DNA from: Mastigias papua
Lineage: Eukaryota; Cnidaria; Scyphozoa; Rhizostomeae; Mastigiidae
DNA: 64,000 bases
Assembly (NCBI GenBank): GCA_964019165.1
Contig: OZ025273.1
Location: 425,501-489,500, forward strand
Reading direction: 5' to 3'
Position numbers and translations under genes: made by a program. Below are positions 12,837-25,676 of this stretch, piece by piece (positions within the stretch are counted from its first letter, which is position 1; the number at the start of each line of letters is the position of its first letter). The notes beneath the pieces were generated by a model, which had not been told where the DNA came from, did not search any database, and saw only the letters and a program-made list of their open reading frames with translations.

Positions 12837-15404
12837 TCATAGAATTTGATTGCACATTGACAAGTGATGAAAATGAGCGAATTTTGGCCAAAAAGTAAGG
12901 CTATAGCCTTGGTATTGTGCCCAAAATTGACCAAACTTGAAATTCATAGAATTTGATTGCACATTGACAAGTGATGAACATGAGCCATTTTTGGCCAAAA
13001 CGTAAGGCTGTAGTCTTGGTATTTTCTTCAAAACTGACCAACTCTGAACATGATTGATTTTGATTGCAGATTGAAAAGTGATGAGAATGAGCGATTTTCG
13101 GCCAAAAAGTAAGGATATAGTCTTGGTATTGTGCCCAAAATTGACCAAAAGTGACATTCATAGAATTTGATTGCACATTGACAAGTGATGAAAATGAGCG
13201 AAGTTTGGCCAAAAGGTAAGGCTATAGCCTTGGTATTGTGCCCAAAATTGACCAAACTTGACATTCATAGAATTTGATTGCACATTGAAAAGTGATGAAA
13301 ATGAGCGACTTTTGGCCAAAAAGCAAGGCTATAGCCTTGGTATTGTGCCCAAAATTGACCAAAATTGAAATTCATAGAATTTGATTCCACATTGACAAGT
13401 GATGAAAATGAGCGAATTTTGACCAAAAGGTAAGGCTATAGCCTTGGTATTGTGCCCAAAATTGACCAAAATTGACATTCATAGAATTTGATTGCACATT
13501 GAAAAGTGATGAAAATGAGCGAATTTTGGCCACAAAGCAAGGCTATAGCCTTGGTATTGTGCCCAAAATTGACCAAAATTGAAATTCATAGAATTTGATT
13601 GCACATTGACAAGTAATGAAAATGAGCGGAGTTTGGCCAAAAAGTAAGGCTATAGCCTTGGTATTGTGCCCAAAATTGACCAAAATTGAAATTCATAGAA
13701 TTTGATTGCACATTGACAAGTGATGAACATGAGCCATTTTTGGCCAAAACGTAAGGCTATAGTCTTGGTAGTTTCTTCAAAACTGACCAACTCTGAAAAT
13801 GATTGATTTTGATTGCAGATTGAAAAGTGATGAGAATGAGCGATTTTCGGCCAAAAAGTAAGGCTATAGTCGTGGTATTGTGCCCAAAATTGACCAACAG
13901 TGAAATTCATAGAATTTGATTGCACATTGACAAGTGATGAAAATGAGCGAAGTTTGGCCAAAAGGTAAGGCTATAGCCTTGGTATTGTGTCCAAAATTGA
14001 CCAAAATTGAAATTCATAGAATTTGATTGCACATTGACAAGTGATGAAAATGAGCGAATTTTGACCAAAAGGTAAGGCTATAGCCTTGGTATTGTGCCCA
14101 AAATTGACCAAAATTGACATTCATAGAATTTGATTGCACATTGACAAGTGATGAAAATGAGCGAATTTTGGCCAAAAAGTAAGGCTATAGCCTTGGTATT
14201 GTGCCCAAAATTGACCAAACTTGAAATTCATAGAATTTGATTGCACATTGACAAGTGATGAACATGAGCCATTTTTGGCCAAAACGTAAGGCTGTAGTCT
14301 TGGTATTTTCTTCAAAACTGACCAACTCTGAACATGATTGATTTTGATTGCAGATTGAAAAGTGATGAGAATGAGCGATTTTCGGCCAAAAAGTAAGGAT
14401 ATAGTCTTGGTATTGTGCCCAAAATTGACCAAAAGTGACATTCATAGAATTTGATTGCACATTGACAAGTGATGAAAATGAGCGAAGTTTGGCCAAAAGG
14501 TAAGGCTATAGCCTTGGTATTGTGCCCAAAATTGACCAAACTTGACATTCATAGAATTTGATTGCACATTGAAAAGTGATGAAAATGAGCGACTTTTGGC
14601 CAAAAAGCAAGGCTATAGCCTTGGTATTGTGCCCAAAATTGACCAAAATTGAAATTCATAGAATTTGATTCCACATTGACAAGTGATGAAAATGAGCGAA
14701 TTTTGACCAAAAGGTAAGGCTATAGCCTTGGTATTGTGCCCAAAATTGACCAAAATTGACATTCATAGAATTTGATTGCACATTGAAAAGTGATGAAAAT
14801 GAGCGAATTTTGGCCACAAAGCAAGGCTATAGCCTTGGTATTGTGCCCAAAATTGACCAAAATTGAAATTCATAGAATTTGATTGCACATTGACAAGTAA
14901 TGAAAATGAGCGGAGTTTGGCCAAAAAGTAAGGCTATAGCCTTGGTATTGTGCCCAAAATTGACCAAAATTGAAATTCATAGAATTTGATTGCACATTGA
15001 CAAGTGATGAACATGAGCCATTTTTGGCCAAAACGTAAGGCTATAGTCTTGGTAGTTTCTTCAAAACTGACCAACTCTGAAAATGATTGATTTTGATTGC
15101 AGATTGAAAAGTGATGAGAATGAGCGATTTTCGGCCAAAAAGTAAGGCTATAGTCGTGGTATTGTGCCCAAAATTGACCAACAGTGAAATTCATAGAATT
15201 TGATTGCACATTGACAAGTGATGAAAATGAGCGAAGTTTGGCCAAAAGGTAAGGCTATAGCCTTGGTATTGTGTCCAAAATTGACCAAAATTGAAATTCA
15301 TAGAATTTGATTGCACATTGACAAGTGATGAAAATGAGCGAATTTTGACCAAAAGGTAAGGCTATAGCCTTGGTATTGTGCCCAAAATTGACCAAAATTG
15401 ACAT
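12837..15404. repeat. Tandem 12-monomer block duplication (2 x 1284 bp)
   Basis: The block from about 12837 to 14120 is repeated from about 14121 to 15404 with a shift of exactly 1284 bp (12 x 107). Shared rare variants include ggctgtagtc, ggatatagtc, gattccacattg, gccacaaagc and tagtcgtgg. The copies look essentially identical, so the duplication is recent relative to monomer divergence. Confidence 0.9.
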
Positions 15405-15682
15405 TCATAGAATTTGATTGCACATTGAAAAGTGATGAAAATGAGCGAATTTTGGCCAAAAAGCAAGGCTATAGCCTTGGTATTGTGCCCAAAATTGACC
15501 AAAATTGAAATTCATAGAATTTGATTGCACATTGACAAGTGATGAAAATGAGCGAAGTTTGACCAAAAGGTAAGGCTATAGCCTTGGTATTGTGCCCAAA
15601 ATTGACCAAAATTGACATTCATAGAATTTGATTCCACATTGAAAAGTGATAAAAATGAGCGAATTTTGGCCAAAAAGCAAGG

Positions 15683-18562
15683 CTATAGCCTTGGTATTGT
15701 GCCCAAAATTGACCAAAATTGAAATTCATAGAATTTGATTGCACATTGACAAGTGATGAACATGAGCCATGTTTGGCCAACACGTAAGGCTATAGTCTTG
15801 GTAGTTTCTTCAAAACTGACCAACTCTGAAAATGATTGATTCTGATTGCAGATTGAAAAGTGATGAGAATGAGCGATTTTCGGCCAAAAAGTAAGGCTAT
15901 AGTCTTGGTATTGTGCCCAAAATTGACCAAAAGTGAAATTCATAGAATTTGATTGCACATTGACAAGTGATGAAAATGAGCGTAGTTTGGCCAAAAGGTA
16001 AGGCTATAGCCTTGGTATTGTGCCCAAAAGTGACCAAAATTGAAATTCATAGAATTTGATTGCACATTGACAAGTGATGAAAATGAGCGAATTTTGACCA
16101 AAAGGTAAGGCTATAGCCTTGGTATTGTGCCCAAAATTGACCAAAATTGAAATTCATAGAATTTGATTGCACATTGAAAAGTGATGAAAATGAGCGAATT
16201 TTGGCCAAAAAGCAAGGCTATAGCCTTGGTATTGTGCCCAAAATTGACCAAAATTGAAATTCATAAAATTTGATTGCACATTGACAAGTGATGAAAATGA
16301 GCGAAGTTTGGCCAAAAAGCAAGGCTATAGCCTTGGTATTGTGCCCAAAATTGACCAAAATTGAAATTCATAGAATTTGATTGCACATTGACAAGTGATG
16401 AACATGAGCCATTTTTGGCCAAAACGTAAGGCTATAGTCTTGGTAGTTTCTTCAAAACTGACCAACTCTGAAAATGATTGATTTTGATTGCAGATTGAAA
16501 AGTGATGAGAATGAGCGATTTTCGGCCAAAAAGTAAGGCTATAGTCTTGGTATTGTGCCCAAAATTGACCAAAATTGAAATTCATAGAATTTGATTGCAC
16601 ATTGACAAGTGATGAAAATGAGCGAAGTTTGGCCAAAAGGTAAGGCTATAGCCTTGGTATTGTGCCCAAAAGTGACCAAAATTGAAATTCATAGAATTTG
16701 ATTGCACATTGACAAGTGATGAAAGTGAGCGAATTTTGACCAAAAGGTAAGGCTATAGCCTTGGTATTGTGCCCAAAATTGACCAAAATTGACATTCATA
16801 GAATTTGATTGCACATTGAAAAGTGATGAAAATGAGCGAATTTTGGCCAAAAAGCAAGGCTATAGCCTTGGTATTGTGCCCAAACTTGACCAAAATTGAA
16901 ATTCATAGAATTTGATTGCACATTGACAAGTGATGAAAATGAGCGAATTTTGGCCAAAAAGCAAGGCTATAGCCTTGGTATTGTGCCCAAAATTGACCAA
17001 AATTGAAATTCATAGAATTTGATTGCACATTGACAAGTGATGAAAATGAGCGAAGTTTGACCAAAAGGTAAGGCTATAGCCTTGGTATTGTGCCCAAAAT
17101 TGACCAAAATTGACATTCATAGAATTTGATTGCACATTGAAAAGTGATGAAAATGAGCGAATTTTGGCCAAAAAGCAAGGCTATAGCCTTGGTATTGTGC
17201 CCAAAATTGACCAAAATTGAAATTCATAGAATTTGATTGCACATTGACAAGTGATGAACATGAGCCATTTTTGGCCAAAACGTAAGGCTATAGTCTTGGT
17301 AGTTTCTTCAAAACTGACCAACTCTGAAAATGATTGATTTTGATTGCAGATTGAAAAGTGATGAGAATGAGCGATTTTCGGCCAAAAAGTAAGGCTATAG
17401 TCTTGGTATTGTGTCCAAAATTGACCAAAATTGAAATTCATAGAATTTGATTGCACATTGACAAGTGATGAAAATGAGCGAAGTTTGACCAAAAGGTAAG
17501 GCTATAGCCTTGGTATTGTGCCCAAAATTGACCAAAATTGACATTCATAGAATTTGATTGCACATTGACAAGTGATGAAAATGAGCGAATTTTGGCCAAA
17601 AAGCAAGGCTATAGCCTTGGTATTGTGCCCAAAATTGACCAAAATTGAAATTCATAGAATTTGATTGCACATTGACAAGTGATGAACATGAGCCATGTTT
17701 GGCCAACACGTAAGGCTATAGTCTTGGTAGTTTCTTCAAAACTGACCAACTCTGAAAATGATTGATTCTGATTGCAGATTGAAAAGTGATGAGAATGAGC
17801 GATTTTCGGCCAAAAAGTAAGGCTATAGTCTTGGTATTGTGCCCAAAATTGACCAAAAGTGAAATTCATAGAATTTGATTGCACATTGACAAGTGATGAA
17901 AATGAGCGTAGTTTGGCCAAAAGGTAAGGCTATAGCCTTGGTATTGTGCCCAAAAGTGACCAAAATTGAAATTCATAGAATTTGATTGCACATTGACAAG
18001 TGATGAAAATGAGCGAATTTTGACCAAAAGGTAAGGCTATAGCCTTGGTATTGTGCCCAAAATTGACCAAAATTGAAATTCATAGAATTTGATTGCACAT
18101 TGAAAAGTGATGAAAATGAGCGAATTTTGGCCAAAAAGCAAGGCTATAGCCTTGGTATTGTGCCCAAAATTGACCAAAATTGAAATTCATAAAATTTGAT
18201 TGCACATTGACAAGTGATGAAAATGAGCGAAGTTTGGCCAAAAAGCAAGGCTATAGCCTTGGTATTGTGCCCAAAATTGACCAAAATTGAAATTCATAGA
18301 ATTTGATTGCACATTGACAAGTGATGAACATGAGCCATTTTTGGCCAAAACGTAAGGCTATAGTCTTGGTAGTTTCTTCAAAACTGACCAACTCTGAAAA
18401 TGATTGATTTTGATTGCAGATTGAAAAGTGATGAGAATGAGCGATTTTCGGCCAAAAAGTAAGGCTATAGCCTTGGTATTGTGCCCAAAATTGACCAAAA
18501 TTGAAATTCATAGAATTTGATTGCACATTGACAAGTGATGAAAATGAGCGAATTTTGACCAA
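15683..18562. repeat. 18-monomer block duplication (1926-bp shift)
   Basis: Variants such as ccatgtttggccaacacg, gattctgattgc, gagcgtagtttgg and cataaaatttg near 15.7-16.3 kb recur 1926 bp (18 x 107) later near 17.6-18.2 kb. Related blocks continue to 21.2 kb at shifts of 2247 bp (21 monomers; 17181 to 19428) and 642 bp (6 monomers; 20284 to 20926). Confidence 0.85.
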
Positions 18563-21500
18563 AAGGTAAGGCTATAGCCTTGGTATTGTGCCCAAAATTG
18601 ACCAAAATTGAAATTCATAGAATTTGATTGCACATTGACAAGTGATGAACATGAGCCAGTTTTGGCCAAAACGTAAGGCTATAGTCTTGGTATTGTCTTC
18701 AAAACTGACCAACTCTGAAAATGATTGATTTTGATAGCAGATTGAAAAGTGATGAAAATGAGCGAAGTTTGGCCAAAAAGTAAGGCTATACCCTTGGTAT
18801 TGTGCCCAAAATTGACCAAAATTGAAATTCATAGAATTTGATTGCACATTGACAAGTGATGAAAATGAGCGAAGTTTGGCCAAAAGGTAAGGCTATAGCC
18901 TTGGTATTGTGCCCAAAAGTGACCAAAATTGAAATTCATAGAATTTGATTGCACATTGACAAGTGATGAAAGTGAGCGAATTTTGACCAAAAGGTAAGGC
19001 TATAGCCTTGGTATTGTGCCCAAAATTGACCAAAATTGACATTCATAGAATTTGATTGCACATTGAAAAGTGATGAAAATGAGCGAATTTTGGCCAAAAA
19101 GCAAGGCTATAGCCTTGGTATTGTGCCCAAACTTGACCAAAATTGAAATTCATAGAATTTGATTGCACATTGACAAGTGATGAAAATGAGCGAATTTTGG
19201 CCAAAAAGCAAGGCTATAGCCTTGGTATTGTGCCCAAAATTGACCAAAATTGAAATTCATAGAATTTGATTGCACATTGACAAGTGATGAAAATGAGCGA
19301 AGTTTGACCAAAAGGTAAGGCTATAGCCTTGGTATTGTGCCCAAAATTGACCAAAATTGACAGTCATAGAATTTGATTGCACATTGAAAAGTGATGAAAA
19401 TGAGCGAATTTTGGCCAAAAAGCAAGGCTATAGCCTTGGTATTGTGCCCAAAATTGACCAAAATTGAAATTCATAGAATTTGATTGCACATTGACAAGTG
19501 ATGAACATGAGCCATTTTTGGCCAAAACGTAAGGCTATAGTCTTGGTAGTTTCTTCAAAACTGACCAACTCTGAAAATGATTGATTTTGATTGCAGATTG
19601 AAAAGTGATGAGAATGAGCGATTTTCGGCCAAAAAGTAAGGCTATAGTCTTGGTATTGTGTCCAAAATTGACCAAAATTGAAATTCATAGAATTTGATTG
19701 CACATTGACAAGTGATGAAAATGAGCGAAGTTTGGCCAAAAGGTAAGGCTATAGCCTTGGTATTGTGCCCAAAAGTGACCAAAATTGAAATTCATAGAAT
19801 TTGATTGCACATTGACAAGTGATGAAAGTGAGCGAATTTTGACCAAAAGGTAAGGCTATAGCCTTGGTATTGTGCCCAAAATTGACCAAAATTGACATTC
19901 ATAGAATTTGATTGCACATTGAAAAGTGATGAAAATGAGCGAATTTTGGCCAAAAAGCAAGGCTATAGCCTTGGTATTGTGCCCAAACTTGACCAAAATT
20001 GAAATTCATAGAATTTGATTGCACATTGACAAGTGATGAAAATGAGCGAATTTTGGCCAAAAAGCAAGGCTATAGCCTTGGTATTGTGCCCAAAATTGAC
20101 CAAAATTGAAATTCATAGAATTTGATTGCACATTGACAAGTGATGAAAATGAGCGAAGTTTGACCAAAAGGTAAGGCTATAGCCTTGGTATTGTGCCCAA
20201 AATTGACCAAAATTGAAATTCATAGAATTTGATTGCACATTGACAAGTGATGAAAATGAGCGAAGTTTGGCCAAAAAGTAAGGCTATAGCCTTGGTATTG
20301 TGCCCAAAATTGACCAAAATTGAAATTCATAGAATTTGATTGCACATTGACAAGTGATGAACATGAGCCATTTTTGGCCAAAACGTAAGGCTATAGTCTT
20401 GGTAGTTTCTTCAAAACTGACCAACTCTGAAAATGATTGATTGTGATTGCAGATTGAAAAGTGATGAGAATGAGCGATTTTCGGCCAAAAAGTAAGGCTA
20501 TAGTCTTGGTATTGTGCCCAAAATTGACCAAAATTGAAATTCATAGAATTTGATTGCACATTGACAAGTGATGAAAATGAGCGAAGTTTGGCCAAAAGGT
20601 AAGGCTATAGCCTTGGTATTGTGCCCAAAAGTGACCAAAATTGAAATTCATAGAATTTGATTGCACATTGACAAGTGATGAAAGTGAGCGAATTTTGACC
20701 AAAAGGTAAGGCTATAGCCTTGGTATTGTGCCCAAAATTGACCAAAATTGACATTCATAGAATTTGATTGCACATTGAAAAGTGATGAAAATGAGCGAAT
20801 TTTGGCCAAAAAGCAAGGCTATAGCCTTGGTATTGTGCCCAAAATTGACCAAAATTGAAATTCATAGAATTTGATTGCACATTGACAAGTGATGAAAATG
20901 AGCGAAGTTTGGCCGAAAAGTAAGGCTATAGCCTTGGTATTGTGCCCAAAATTGACCAAAATTGAAATTCATAGAATTTGATTGCACATTGACAAGTGAT
21001 GAACATGAGCCATTTTTGGCCAAAACGTAAGGCTATAGTCTTGGTAGTTTCTTCAAAACTGACCAACTCTGAAAATGATTGATTGTGATTGCAGATTGAA
21101 AAGTGATGAGAATGAGCGATTTTCGGCCAAAAAGTAAGGCTATAGTCTTGGTATTGTGCCCAAAATTGACCAAAATTGAAATTCATGGAATTTGATTGCA
21201 CATTGACAAGTGATGAAAATGAGCGAAGTTTGGCCAAAAGGTAAGGCTATAGCCTTGGTATTGTGCCCAAAAGTGACCAAAATTGAAATTCATAGAATTT
21301 GATTGCACATTGACAAGTGATGAAAGTGAGCGAATTTTGACCAAAAGGTAAGGCTATAGCCTTGGTATAGTGCCCAAAATTGACCAAAATTGACATTCAT
21401 AGAATTTGATTGCACATTGAAAAGTGATGAAAATGAGCGAATTTTGGCCAAAAAGCAAGGCTATAGCCTTGGTATTGTGCCCAAAATTGACCAAAATTGA

Positions 21501-21784
21501 AATTCATAGAATTTGATTGCACATTGACAAGTGATGAAAATGAGCGAATTTTGGCCAAAAAGCAAGGCTATAGCCTTGGTATTGTGCCCAAAATTGACCA
21601 AAATTGAAATTCATAGAATTTGATTGCACATTGACAAGTGATGAAAATGAGCGAAGTTTGACCAAAAGGTAAGGCTATAGCCTTGGTATTGTGCCCAAAA
21701 TTGACCAAAATTGACATTCATAGAATTTGATTGCACATTGAAAAGTGATGAAAATGAGCGAATTTTGGCCAAAATGTAAGGCTA

Positions 21785-21998
21785 TTTTTTTTTTTTTTTT
21801 TTTTTTTTGTTTTTTTGTAATTCAAGTATCTAGGCCGGGATGGCCCTTAACTGAATACATATCTACAGCGATTGTTGAAATACGTTGTATCTACTCAACA
21901 GTAATATAGTATTGTTATAAGTGTATACAAAAGTAATAATATAATTATTGTAATACATAGATAACTAACTAATATACGAAATATATAAAGCTACAAGA
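21785..21998 (-). other. LINE 3' UTR and poly(A) tail
   Basis: About 190 bases follow the ORF2 stop and are AT-rich except for a GC-rich block at 21833-21846 (GGGCCATCCCGGCC in element orientation). That block can form a small hairpin (GGCC stem, AUCCC loop) or pair with the ORF1/ORF2 junction. The element ends in an A-run of about 24 with one C interruption nearby. Confidence 0.85.
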
Positions 21999-24900
21999 TT
22001 AGTATGTGCTTTTAGGGTTACTCAAAAATTTGGATCTCTTAGTAAAGGATGTTTTACAGAACATCCCGATACGTGTTGTTATAATGTAATCCTCTTGGCT
22101 CATAAGCCATAAAAACATATTGCGTTCGTTCAGTAAGACTGTAGCTGGGAATTTTTTATGGATTTCTTCTAAGAACTTTTGTCGTTCCTCGTTGAATAGG
22201 GAGCAAACTAAAAGAAAGTGGATTTCATCTTCGACTATGAAAATATTCAGGGTTTTGCAGTACAGGCAAAATCTTTGGTCTCTAGGGGTTTTGGTTTTAC
22301 TAAATCGTCCTGTTTCAACTTGTAGGTTATGAGCACTGACCCTAAGTTTTGCTAATGTACATCTAACACTAAAATCTTGTATATAGTCAAGGTAGGACTC
22401 AAATTTGTAAATTGTTTTAAATGAGGCGAATAAATGCAGTTTTCTGTCTTCAGTTATATGTTCATTTAACCTATGCAATACTTCTGATTTAAAGTGCCTA
22501 ATGACCTTAGTTTTAATTACTGACCGAGTATCCGCTTGTTGTATTTCATATTGTACCCGAAGGTCGCGAGCATGAGATACCCAGTTAGAACGACCATAGT
22601 CTGCATCTTTTGTAAGCATAGATAAAGCTTTGCTAGCGTAACGTTTCGAGTCTAAAGAAGATAACCTAGCGAAAAAATTTAGAATATTTATATGTCTTTG
22701 GCACTGGAGACTTACTCTTCCTAGTTCAGCATAGACGGCATCAGTAGTCGTACTTGATCGAACACCCAAAGCATATTTACATGCTTTAAGGTGAAGCGTT
22801 TCTAATATAGACCATTTGTCCAAACCCCATATTTCTGATGCATAATTTAGAATAGGAGCAATGGTATGGTCAAATAAATAAAGAAAAAGACGTGGCTGGA
22901 AACCCCCCCATTCTTTGCTGTTTGAAATAAGGGAAAAGTAGGCTTTATGAGCTTTCTCTTTTATTATATCGATATGTATTGAAAAAGAGCCATTTGATTT
23001 TATCGTGACACCCAAATATTTATAAGAGACACATTCTTTAATCTCTTTGTCACCTATTTTCCAAGTTTTATTTTTCTTGGATTTAGCACGAGATTTCTGT
23101 TTTTGAATCAACATGACTTTAGTTTTGTCCATGTTCACTTCCATTTTAAGAGAATTTGAAAACTTATGTAATGCATCCAGTTGTGACTGAAGATCTATTC
23201 TATCCTTTGCTATTAGAACAAGGTCATCGGCATATAAAAGTGAGTGAACAGGTATATCATCCACCAATACCCCCTGAGAAGATGCCTTAATGTGGCGATT
23301 CAAATCGTTCAAATATAAAGCAAAGAGGACGGGACTAAGAAGGCACCCTTGCCGTACACCTCTGTTACATGGGAAAATATTTGTTAGGCTATGGTTACCC
23401 CTTACACACGATTTAACTTTGTCATAAAGAGACGAGATAACTCTTAGAAAATTGCCTTTTATTCCGTATGTAACAAGCTGCTGCAACAGCAGTTTATGAT
23501 CCACGGAGTCAAACGCTTTTTTAAAGTCTACGAAACAAACGTATAGAGGGCCTTTATTGTTATTGAAATAATTCTCAGTTAGAGCGCGAAGAGTGAAAAT
23601 GTGATCAGATGTTTGGTAGTCTTTTCTAAAGCCTATCTGGTTTTGTTCGAGAATTTCGAATTGAGCAATAATGTTATTCAGTCTTTCAAGCAAAACACCC
23701 AAGAAAAATTTTCCAAAAATGCTTAATAGCGTAATACCCCTATAATTATTGAGATCCGTTTCATCACCTCCTTTAAAAAGGACAACAATTATTCCTACAG
23801 ACCACTCCTCAGGGAATTTTCCAGAAAGTAGTAATTTGTTGAAGAGTTTCGTAAATACAAGCATAAAATTATCGTTTGCATGTTTTAGAAGCTCAGCAGT
23901 AATCATATCAAGTCCTGATGCTTTTCCGGTTTTGAGCTTTTTAGCCATCAGCTTGACTTCCTCAAGGGAAATATCACGATTTAAAGTCTCATTAATTATA
24001 TTTTGCGTCAAGGTGTCATGGGATGAAGCAGATATTTCAATCTCACTGTTATTTGCTTGATTATCGAAATTTAAGAGAGTGCTAAAATAAGTAGATAATT
24101 GATTATTAGTGAATTTAAGGCTAGGTTTACTTTTCCTGTTTTTTAATTTCTTCCAGAATACTTTCGGAGCTTCCCCTTTCAACTTCCAAAGGTCAGATTT
24201 CTTTTTTTCAAGAAAACTATGACGTTTAAATCTTATGAGTTTCTTATAAACCCTTCGTTGTTGAAAATATGCTGACCTTAGATCATTCGCTTCTTCGTCT
24301 CTTAAAATTGGAAATCGTTTTAATGCAGCCTGATAGGCTTTTCTCTTACTATTTAATAACCTTTTATGTTCTTTACATTCGGTATCAAACCATGGGCAGT
24401 TGGTTTTGGAATTACTATTCCAATTTTTGTGAAAAAGCTTTTTAGAGCTGAAATGACTTTCAGATATGTCGACCAATTTGGATCGCAGTAATTCGACAAT
24501 TATTTCGATGTTTAAATCATCTTTATCAAGCAGTTCTGATATATTTTCAAGAAAATTCATAATCTCTCTACCCTCCATTGCCAGCGACAAGTTCTCTAAA
24601 ATTGAATCATCATTGACATAGAATTGTTTGTCATACTCTCGGAGAAGTGTATTTTCATTAGATATAGTTGAACTCACCTCAGATACCTCAAAAAGCGATT
24701 CGTTCCGATTTGAAACATAAGAGGTTTTCAGAGAAATTTCAATAGGGCTGTGGTCTGATAGTTCACAGAGCTCCCCTACCCTTAGTTTTTCGACCATGCA
24801 GAAATTTTCTTTACGTAAAAGAGCGTAATCAACTATACTGTTACCATTGTTGGCAAAGCATGTAAAATTGCAAGAATTATCCTTGTCAACCCTGCCATTC

Positions 24901-25673
24901 ATAATTCGATAGCCAGACGATTTGCAAAACTCAATAAATGCGGTTCCATTAGCATTAATGGGATAGGTGTCTTTACTTAATCTTTTATCTAAGTATTGAT
25001 CAGGCAAGTAATTATCGTCAAGTGGCAAATATTCATCAAATTCGTCATTTTCGATAAAATCATTTACGTCATTCGTTCTAGCATTGAAGTCGCCGCATAA
25101 TAGAACCCAGCCTGTTTGTTCGTAATGAGCACATTCTGATTGAAGAGTCTCAAATGACAGAGCTTGTCCTGTTCTCAACAAAGTCGAACTGCTTGGGGGA
25201 ATATAAATGAAACATATGAATAAATCATATTTCCAACCAAATCCAACTTTGTTGAGTTTGCACCAGAAATGGTAGCTATCAGACAGGACGACAGAAACAT
25301 GTTTAAATATAGACTTCCTAACTAAAAGTGACATACCCCCAGATGGTCTACCCCCCAAATGGTTTTTATAACCTGGTTCATGAAATTCAGCAAAATTTTC
25401 ACTTATATCTAGAGGAGATTTATCACTTGGCTCTCGCCATGTTTAAGAAAAGCAAATCAAATCATTATCTTTTAAAACTGTATCAAAAAAGGCGCAGCCC
25501 GTCTGTTTAATAGATAAGGCTTTTGAACTTCTAAAACCGTTAAAATTCCACACAGAAAGTTTCAGAGAAGTTTGGATAGGCAGGCAAGAAAGTGGAGTAT
25601 ATGTGGAGGTTACGCAAGACGATTTATTTTGTGGTAGCTGGCTTCTTTTAGCTATTCCATCCCGGCCAACACC
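21999..25673 (-). pseudogene. LINE ORF2: APE endonuclease and reverse transcriptase, one internal stop
   Basis: The frame runs from the codon after the ORF1 UAG to the stop at 21999, about 1224 codons, with one internal TAA at 25443-25445. The APE endonuclease begins near 25559 (KLSVWNFNG). The TAA falls directly before TW in a stretch reading DNDLICFS-stop-TW, where APE domains have the catalytic Glu of the ETW motif. After it come GRPSGG, GDFNAR (near 25094), DYAL and SDHSPI. The reverse transcriptase follows, with FVDFKKAFDSVD, RGVRQGCLLSP and YADD (near 23230), then a C-terminal C-x2-C...H...C segment (RFCLYC and later HFLLVC). From 25442 down, the frame is open for about 1147 codons, so decay is recent. 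No ATG lies in frame between the ORF1 stop and the endonuclease; the first is in GGMSLL, inside the domain. It could be read by UAG readthrough, reinitiation, or be the remnant of a fused ORF. Confidence 0.93.
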
Positions 25674-25676
25674 CTA
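25657..25676 (-). promoter_or_regulatory. ORF1 UAG stop with 3'-UTR-complementary element
   Basis: In element orientation the order is CAA-UAG-GGUGUU-GGCCGGGAUGG. The last 11 bases (25657-25667) are perfectly complementary to 21833-21843 in the element's own 3' UTR. A stop codon, a 6-base spacer and then a paired segment is the layout of known readthrough stimulators (retroviral gag-pol pseudoknot, tombusvirus long-range elements). The function here is inference. Confidence 0.45.

Larger units (their letters stand above)
1..21785. repeat. 107-bp satellite array, left part
   Basis: About 204 head-to-tail monomers of 107 bp fill this stretch; the motif tattgtgccc recurs at 1, 108, 215 and so on. 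Copies differ at only a few positions each. Taking the monomer to begin at tattgtgccc, it holds three dyads: AAATTC-ATA-GAATTT (28-42), TTTTGGCCAAAA (77-88, often changed in the first half) and AAGGCTATAGCCTT (92-105). A variant monomer pair is interspersed: one member has aacatgagcc and ttttcttcaaaa, the next has actctgaa and a tttcggcc. The second type is absent before about 7.7 kb and between about 9.1 and 12.6 kb. The many 67-106-codon open frames on the minus strand here are by-products of the repeat (three monomers are 321 bp, which is 107 codons) and end at the TAG inside the palindrome. Typical of pericentromeric or heterochromatic satellite; the chromosomal position is inference. Confidence 0.98.

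Noticed and set aside
5596..21237. Dozens of nearly identical 64-106-codon minus-strand open frames (for example starting MAKLRSFSSLVNVQS)
   Set aside because: They are by-products of the satellite: three 107-bp monomers equal 107 codons, and the frame ends at the TAG within the palindrome. Their similarity follows from DNA identity and block duplication. The same applies to those at 26956-39567.
1..21785. CRISPR-like direct repeats
   Set aside because: There are no unique spacers; the whole 107-bp unit is repeated, and the surroundings are clearly eukaryotic.
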